The notes under the pieces are model-generated. The model did no database searches, was not told the origin of the DNA, and saw only the letters and a program-made list of their open reading frames with translations. DNA of 64,000 nucleotides, taken from NCBI GenBank assembly GCA_022843385.1, contig JALHNT010000032.1:1-64000 (forward strand), in the 5' to 3' direction. Source of the stretch: Anaerolineae bacterium. Its GTDB lineage: Bacteria > Chloroflexota > Anaerolineae > Aggregatilineales > Phototrophicaceae. Both the position numbers and the translations under genes were made by a program. Below, in pieces: positions 60,857 through 64,000 of the stretch (position 1 is its first letter; the number at the start of each line of letters is the position of its first letter).

Positions 60857-62217
60857 TGGGTGGGCAGTGGTCGCGGCGTCGCTGGCTGGCGTGGCTGGGC
60901 AGCCTGGCGCTGTTGGGTATTCCAGGTCGATGGGCTGGGATGAGTACACCCTCTGTAATTGTCATTGGCGCGGGGGCAGCCGGACTGGGTGCGGCGCGAC
61001 GGCTGCATGATGCCGGACTGAAAGTGACCACCCTGGAGGCACGAGATCGGCTGGGCGGACGAATGCACAGCAGCTACGACTTCGCCCGCTATCCGATTGA
61101 ACTGGGCGCGGAATACATCCATGGTGATCGGGTGGCAACCTGGTCGCTGCTGCGTCAAGCGGGGATGCGGGCCCGACCTGCCTTTGAAGATGCGGTCAAC
61201 ACCATCCTGCACCTGGGTGATGAACGGCTGACAGTGGAGCAGTGGGGCCTGATGCCAAACGTGGATCTGCTGGGCGAAGAACGCTACTACCAGATGGCGC
61301 AGCAGTGGGTCGAGTCCGGTGAGGATGATATTTCGCTGGCCGATCTGCTGGATGAGAATGACATCCTTCTGGGCGACAGTCTATACAGTCTGATCGATGG
61401 CGCAATGCAGGGTTTCCTGGCGGCACCCCTGGATCAATTCAGCACCTACAGCTTGCTCGAATTTGAGGATGATCCTGGCGGAAACTATCGCGTGGCACAG
61501 GGCTACAGCCGCCTCTTCGAAGGATTTGCTGAGGGTCTGTCGATCCGCTATGGCGCTGAAGTGCGACGCATCGAATGGGGTGGCAACCGTGTCCGCGTGA
61601 CGCTGGCCGATGGTTCTGCGCTGGAAGCGGATCGAGTCATCATCACGCTGCCGCTGGGGGTGCTGCAAGCCGAAGTGGTGACGTTCGATCCAGCGCTGCC
61701 CGCCGCTAAACAACGCGCCATCGCCGGGTTGGGATCGGGTGCTGTCAACAAGCTCATTCTGCATTTTGAAGATGCTTTCTGGCCGGAGACGATGGAGATG
61801 CTTTACACCGAGCGCCTGACCCAGAATTACTGGCGTCCCGGCTGGGGGCGACGTGACGAGCAGCCGATCCTGACCGGCTTCATCGGCGGAAGGGGTGGCG
61901 AAGCGCTGTCTGAGATGGGCGAAAAGGAGGCAATTGCTACCGCGCTGGATGATCTGAAAGCGATCTTTGGCACCCGCTCGCTCAGCCGGCTACGCAGTGG
62001 GCAGTTTGTCGACTGGTGGGGCGACCCCTTCAGCCGGATGGGCTACAGCTATGTGCCAGTGGGTTCAGCCGGGCTGCGGCAGATTCTGGCCGAGCCAGTG
62101 GGCGATCAGTTGTTTTTCGCCGGTGAAGCCAGCAATGTGGGGCGTCCGGCACTGGTGCATGGCGCGCTGGAAACGGGCTACCGCGCTGCCCGCCAAGTCC
62201 AGCGCAGCCTGGACTGA
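60856..62217 (+). CDS. FAD-dependent amine oxidase with Tat-like signal
   Basis: 453 residues. The N terminus (MGGQWSRRRWLAWLGSLALL) has a twin-arginine-like motif and a hydrophobic stretch, so export by Tat is likely. The FAD-binding motif is VIVIGAGAAGLGAARRLHDAG with LEARDRLGGR; the C terminus has the monoamine-oxidase signature LFFAGEASNVGRPALVHGALETGYRAA. It oxidises a primary or secondary amine (for example a polyamine or amino acid) and releases H2O2. The ATG overlaps the VOC stop. A start at the inner Met (about 61039 upstream region, MSTPSVIVIG) would remove the signal. Confidence 0.9.
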   Translation: MGGQWSRRRWLAWLGSLALLGIPGRWAGMSTPSVIVIGAGAAGLGAARRLHDAGLKVTTLEARDRLGGRMHSSYDFARYPIELGAEYIHGDRVATWSLLRQAGMRARPAFEDAVNTILHLGDERLTVEQWGLMPNVDLLGEERYYQMAQQWVESGEDDISLADLLDENDILLGDSLYSLIDGAMQGFLAAPLDQFSTYSLLEFEDDPGGNYRVAQGYSRLFEGFAEGLSIRYGAEVRRIEWGGNRVRVTLADGSALEADRVIITLPLGVLQAEVVTFDPALPAAKQRAIAGLGSGAVNKLILHFEDAFWPETMEMLYTERLTQNYWRPGWGRRDEQPILTGFIGGRGGEALSEMGEKEAIATALDDLKAIFGTRSLSRLRSGQFVDWWGDPFSRMGYSYVPVGSAGLRQILAEPVGDQLFFAGEASNVGRPALVHGALETGYRAARQVQRSLD

Positions 62218-62237
62218 CCGGACTCGTTAATTCGCGT

Positions 62238-63041
62238 TCAGCACCCGTTCGGGATGCTCAGGTTGGTTGTGATGTTGACATCATAAAGATCATAGCGAAG
62301 AGTCACCAGGCCATCAACGGGCAGCGCCCGATCAAAGATGATGGCATTGGCAACATTGAGGCTGACATAAAAGCGTGCCACGACATTCTGTGCCGGGTTC
62401 ACCCATAATTCGCCGTCGACCAGCTCAATGCGACCGCCATCCAGGACGCGGATTGAAGGCAGGCTGACAGCAGCCTGTTCGAAGCTGTAGCGCCAGACTT
62501 CCTGACCGTTGATCGTCGCGACCTGTCCGGCAGGCACCGCTCGTCCGACTCCGCCCACCAATGTCCCGGCGCGTAGCCCGGCAGCCGTCACCGCATCTTC
62601 TACATCCGTAACACAGATACCGGACTGAAGCAGAAATGAGTCCGGTCCCAAGCGCACCGCCTCGAACGCATTGTCTTCACGTCCCAGCATCTCGCCGCGC
62701 GTCGCCACGATCACTCGCCGTGAGGAGCCGATCTGGTTGAACCAGACATCGGCCAGGGCATTGGCGCTGGTCTGGCGTGGCGTATTGGCGAACACACCAT
62801 CAAACAGCAGTTCCACGCGATAGCGACCGCCGGCCAGCAGGTTGAGATTCTCATCGACTTCGGGAAAAGAGACTGACTCGCGGAAGCCTTCTGGCGGGGC
62901 AACCGACGTGAGGAACTGCGCTGTCGCCAGGCTTTCCATGACGGCTGGCGTTGGCAGATCGGCAATGGTCTGACCGCGCTGGCTGTTACAGGCTGTCAGG
63001 CAAGATAGACAGCATAACCCGATAAGAAAATAGACTTTCAC
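62238..63041 (-). CDS. Lipoprotein of unknown function
   Basis: 267 residues from the GTG at 63041 (MKVYFLIGLCCLSCLTAC), which gives a good lipoprotein signal with Cys18. The open frame reaches 63080, but that start would place a Cys-rich stretch before the signal. The mature part is beta-rich (LNLLAGGRYRVELLFDGVFA, INGQEVWRYSFEQAAVSLPS, NVVARFYVSLNVANAIIF), of the type LolA/LppX-like lipoprotein, but this is tentative. The last Cys (NGC) is at the very end. Confidence 0.65.
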   Translation of the reverse strand: MKVYFLIGLCCLSCLTACNSQRGQTIADLPTPAVMESLATAQFLTSVAPPEGFRESVSFPEVDENLNLLAGGRYRVELLFDGVFANTPRQTSANALADVWFNQIGSSRRVIVATRGEMLGREDNAFEAVRLGPDSFLLQSGICVTDVEDAVTAAGLRAGTLVGGVGRAVPAGQVATINGQEVWRYSFEQAAVSLPSIRVLDGGRIELVDGELWVNPAQNVVARFYVSLNVANAIIFDRALPVDGLVTLRYDLYDVNITTNLSIPNGC

Positions 63042-63146
63042 ACGACACTCATCACACAACAACTGATCACTGGTGTGCATTGTACACCCTTCAGCCTGTC
63101 AGGGGAAATTCAACGAAGTTGTTTAAAGGAACGTCGGTGAGTTAGG

Positions 63147-63575
63147 TCAGGGCGATTCGGTGGCTTCTGGTCGCGGGATGACATCAACGACGATAGTGAC
63201 GGGCGGGCTGGGGCGGTCATCGGCGCGGTAGGCGATCGCGGTGATGGCGTGCTTGCCCAGCCCCTCGGCCAGCCAGTTGAAACGGACGACGAAGGCTGGG
63301 ACGGGGGTGTTGTTCTCTGGTGCGGCCTGGTCATGCGGGACATCATCGATCAGCAATTCAACCCGGCTGATGCCCACGCCGCTGTCCTGTGCTGCCACTT
63401 CCAGCGTCAGGTCGGTGCCTTCGAAGACGCTGCTGTTATTTTCCGGATAGGCGAAACGTACCTGGGGTGCATCCAGCGTCGGCACCGGCGTGTCAGTGAC
63501 ATTGCCCGCCCGCAGGTTGCATCCAGCGAGCAACGCCGCGCACAGGATGAGGAGGAATGTGGAAGATTGGCGCAT
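63147..63575 (-). CDS. Lipoprotein with Ig-like/cadherin-like domain
   Basis: 142 residues with lipobox LLAGC (Cys19), a short Thr/Pro linker and one beta-sandwich domain (VRFAYPENNSSVFEGTDLTL, DSGVGISRVELLIDDVP, GKHAITAIAYRADDRPSPP), as in Big/cadherin-like modules of surface proteins. It is preceded by a PLAT-domain gene 7 bases upstream on the same strand, so they form one operon. No enzymatic role is seen. Confidence 0.75.
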   Translation of the reverse strand: MRQSSTFLLILCAALLAGCNLRAGNVTDTPVPTLDAPQVRFAYPENNSSVFEGTDLTLEVAAQDSGVGISRVELLIDDVPHDQAAPENNTPVPAFVVRFNWLAEGLGKHAITAIAYRADDRPSPPVTIVVDVIPRPEATESP

Positions 63576-63582
63576 CCGCCCC

Positions 63583-63942
63583 TCACAAATCGACGCAGGC
63601 GGTCAAGCTGCCGCCTTCTTCGACGCCCAGCCAGCGGTTGAAGGTGAACTGCCATTCGCGGCTGGTCTCGTCGTCCTTGACGCGGACATACTCAACATAC
63701 CAACCGGAGTCAGCCGTCGCGTCCTGTCCAATACAGCAGCGGGTCAGGTTTCCCAGATCTGGGACTTCCAGCACGAACTTGTCGATGCTGCCCTCTTCAA
63801 AGGCGAAGATGTCTTGTGGCGGCAGATAGATCGATTCGGTATGTCCCTGCGTGCCGGTGAGCTGGAGGAAGACGTTCGAGTCGGTTCCGCCCAGCGGTTG
63901 TTCTCCGGTCTTGATCCACAGATAATACAGGTTGGTCTTCAC
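63583..63942 (-). CDS. PLAT/LH2-domain protein
   Basis: 119 residues, almost only a PLAT/LH2 beta-sandwich: TNLYYLWIKTGEQPLGGTDS, VFLQLTGTQGHTESIYLP, FEEGSIDKFVLEVPDLG, DSGWYVEYVRVKD and EWQFTFNRWL. PLAT domains bind lipids or proteins. The GTG at 63942 is chosen because the domain starts there and AGG lies just upstream; the frame is open to 63969, overlapping the upstream gene. No signal peptide is visible. Confidence 0.8.
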   Translation of the reverse strand: MKTNLYYLWIKTGEQPLGGTDSNVFLQLTGTQGHTESIYLPPQDIFAFEEGSIDKFVLEVPDLGNLTRCCIGQDATADSGWYVEYVRVKDDETSREWQFTFNRWLGVEEGGSLTACVDL

Positions 63943-63946
63943 AGCC

Positions 63947-64000
63947 TCATCCCCTCGGCAGCAGGACACTCATGTCCAGGCGCAGCAATTGATCGCCTTC
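63947..64000 (-). CDS. C-terminal end of a gene truncated by the right edge
   Basis: The last 17 codons plus stop of a minus-strand gene (ending LRLDMSVLLPRG). It lies directly upstream of the PLAT gene with 4 bases between, so it is probably in the same operon. Too little is present to name it. Confidence 0.5.
   Translation of the reverse strand, partial: EGDQLLRLDMSVLLPRG

Noticed and set aside
1-64000. tRNA or rRNA genes
   Set aside because: I scanned by eye for acceptor/T-loop patterns (GGTTCGAATCC-like followed by a 3' stem) and saw none. A tRNAscan or Infernal run would be decisive.

Overview
The window looks like a chromosomal segment of a GC-rich, free-living bacterium, most likely a member of the Chloroflexota (Anaerolineae-like). 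This rests on gene content: histidine kinases with N-terminal tetratricopeptide (TPR) arrays, a cyclase-AAA-TPR regulator, a SpoIIIAA-like ATPase with an R3H domain, an L,D-transpeptidase with LysM, a BMP-type nucleoside ABC transporter, Thr/Pro-rich lipoproteins and a glycine-rich RRM protein. It is an inference, because no rRNA or tRNA is present. GTG and TTG starts are common, and genes lie on both strands in short operons with 1-4 base stop/start overlaps.

Layout. 1-5.2 kb: end of a beta-propeller gene, a TPR histidine kinase, and a convergent operon (RpiB-like isomerase, CheY-like receiver, unknown protein). 5.2-16.3 kb: SDR oxidoreductase, DUF4261 protein, a 1212-residue cyclase-AAA-TPR protein, a STAS-like protein, an L,D-transpeptidase, a class III aminotransferase, a zinc-ribbon protein and a secreted beta-propeller. 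16.3-27.3 kb: second TPR kinase, cytochrome P450, oligoendopeptidase F, double GNAT, a gene-free stretch that may encode a structured RNA, alpha/beta hydrolase, GH-A-like glycosidase and a CorC/HlyC membrane protein. 27.5-32.5 kb: complete BMP-type ABC uptake operon, interrupted by a small palindromic element that recurs upstream of the next operon. 33-40 kb: LuxR-type response regulator overlapping a 2046-residue kinase with about ten GAF-like modules.

40-52.5 kb: Nudix hydrolase, beta-lactamase-like hydrolase, MmcQ/YjbR-like protein, recA, cobalamin adenosyltransferase, RRM protein, M20 peptidase, lipoprotein, GNAT, a secreted repeat protein, an ECF sigma/anti-sigma pair and an isocitrate/isopropylmalate dehydrogenase. 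52.5-64 kb: two tiny paralogous secreted peptides beside a third TPR kinase, a LysM repeat protein, the R3H ATPase, a GNAT-like protein, a small plus-strand cluster (DUF983, STAS-like, VOC, Tat-dependent amine oxidase) and a minus-strand lipoprotein/PLAT cluster that runs off the right edge.

The dominant theme is signal transduction plus cell-surface and exported proteins. The most unusual item is the tandem pair of exported peptides, 48 and 51 residues, which share the core GLPSRC-x-TP-x-CYT and lie just downstream of a TPR histidine kinase. A secreted-peptide/TPR-sensor pair is a reasonable but unproven reading.
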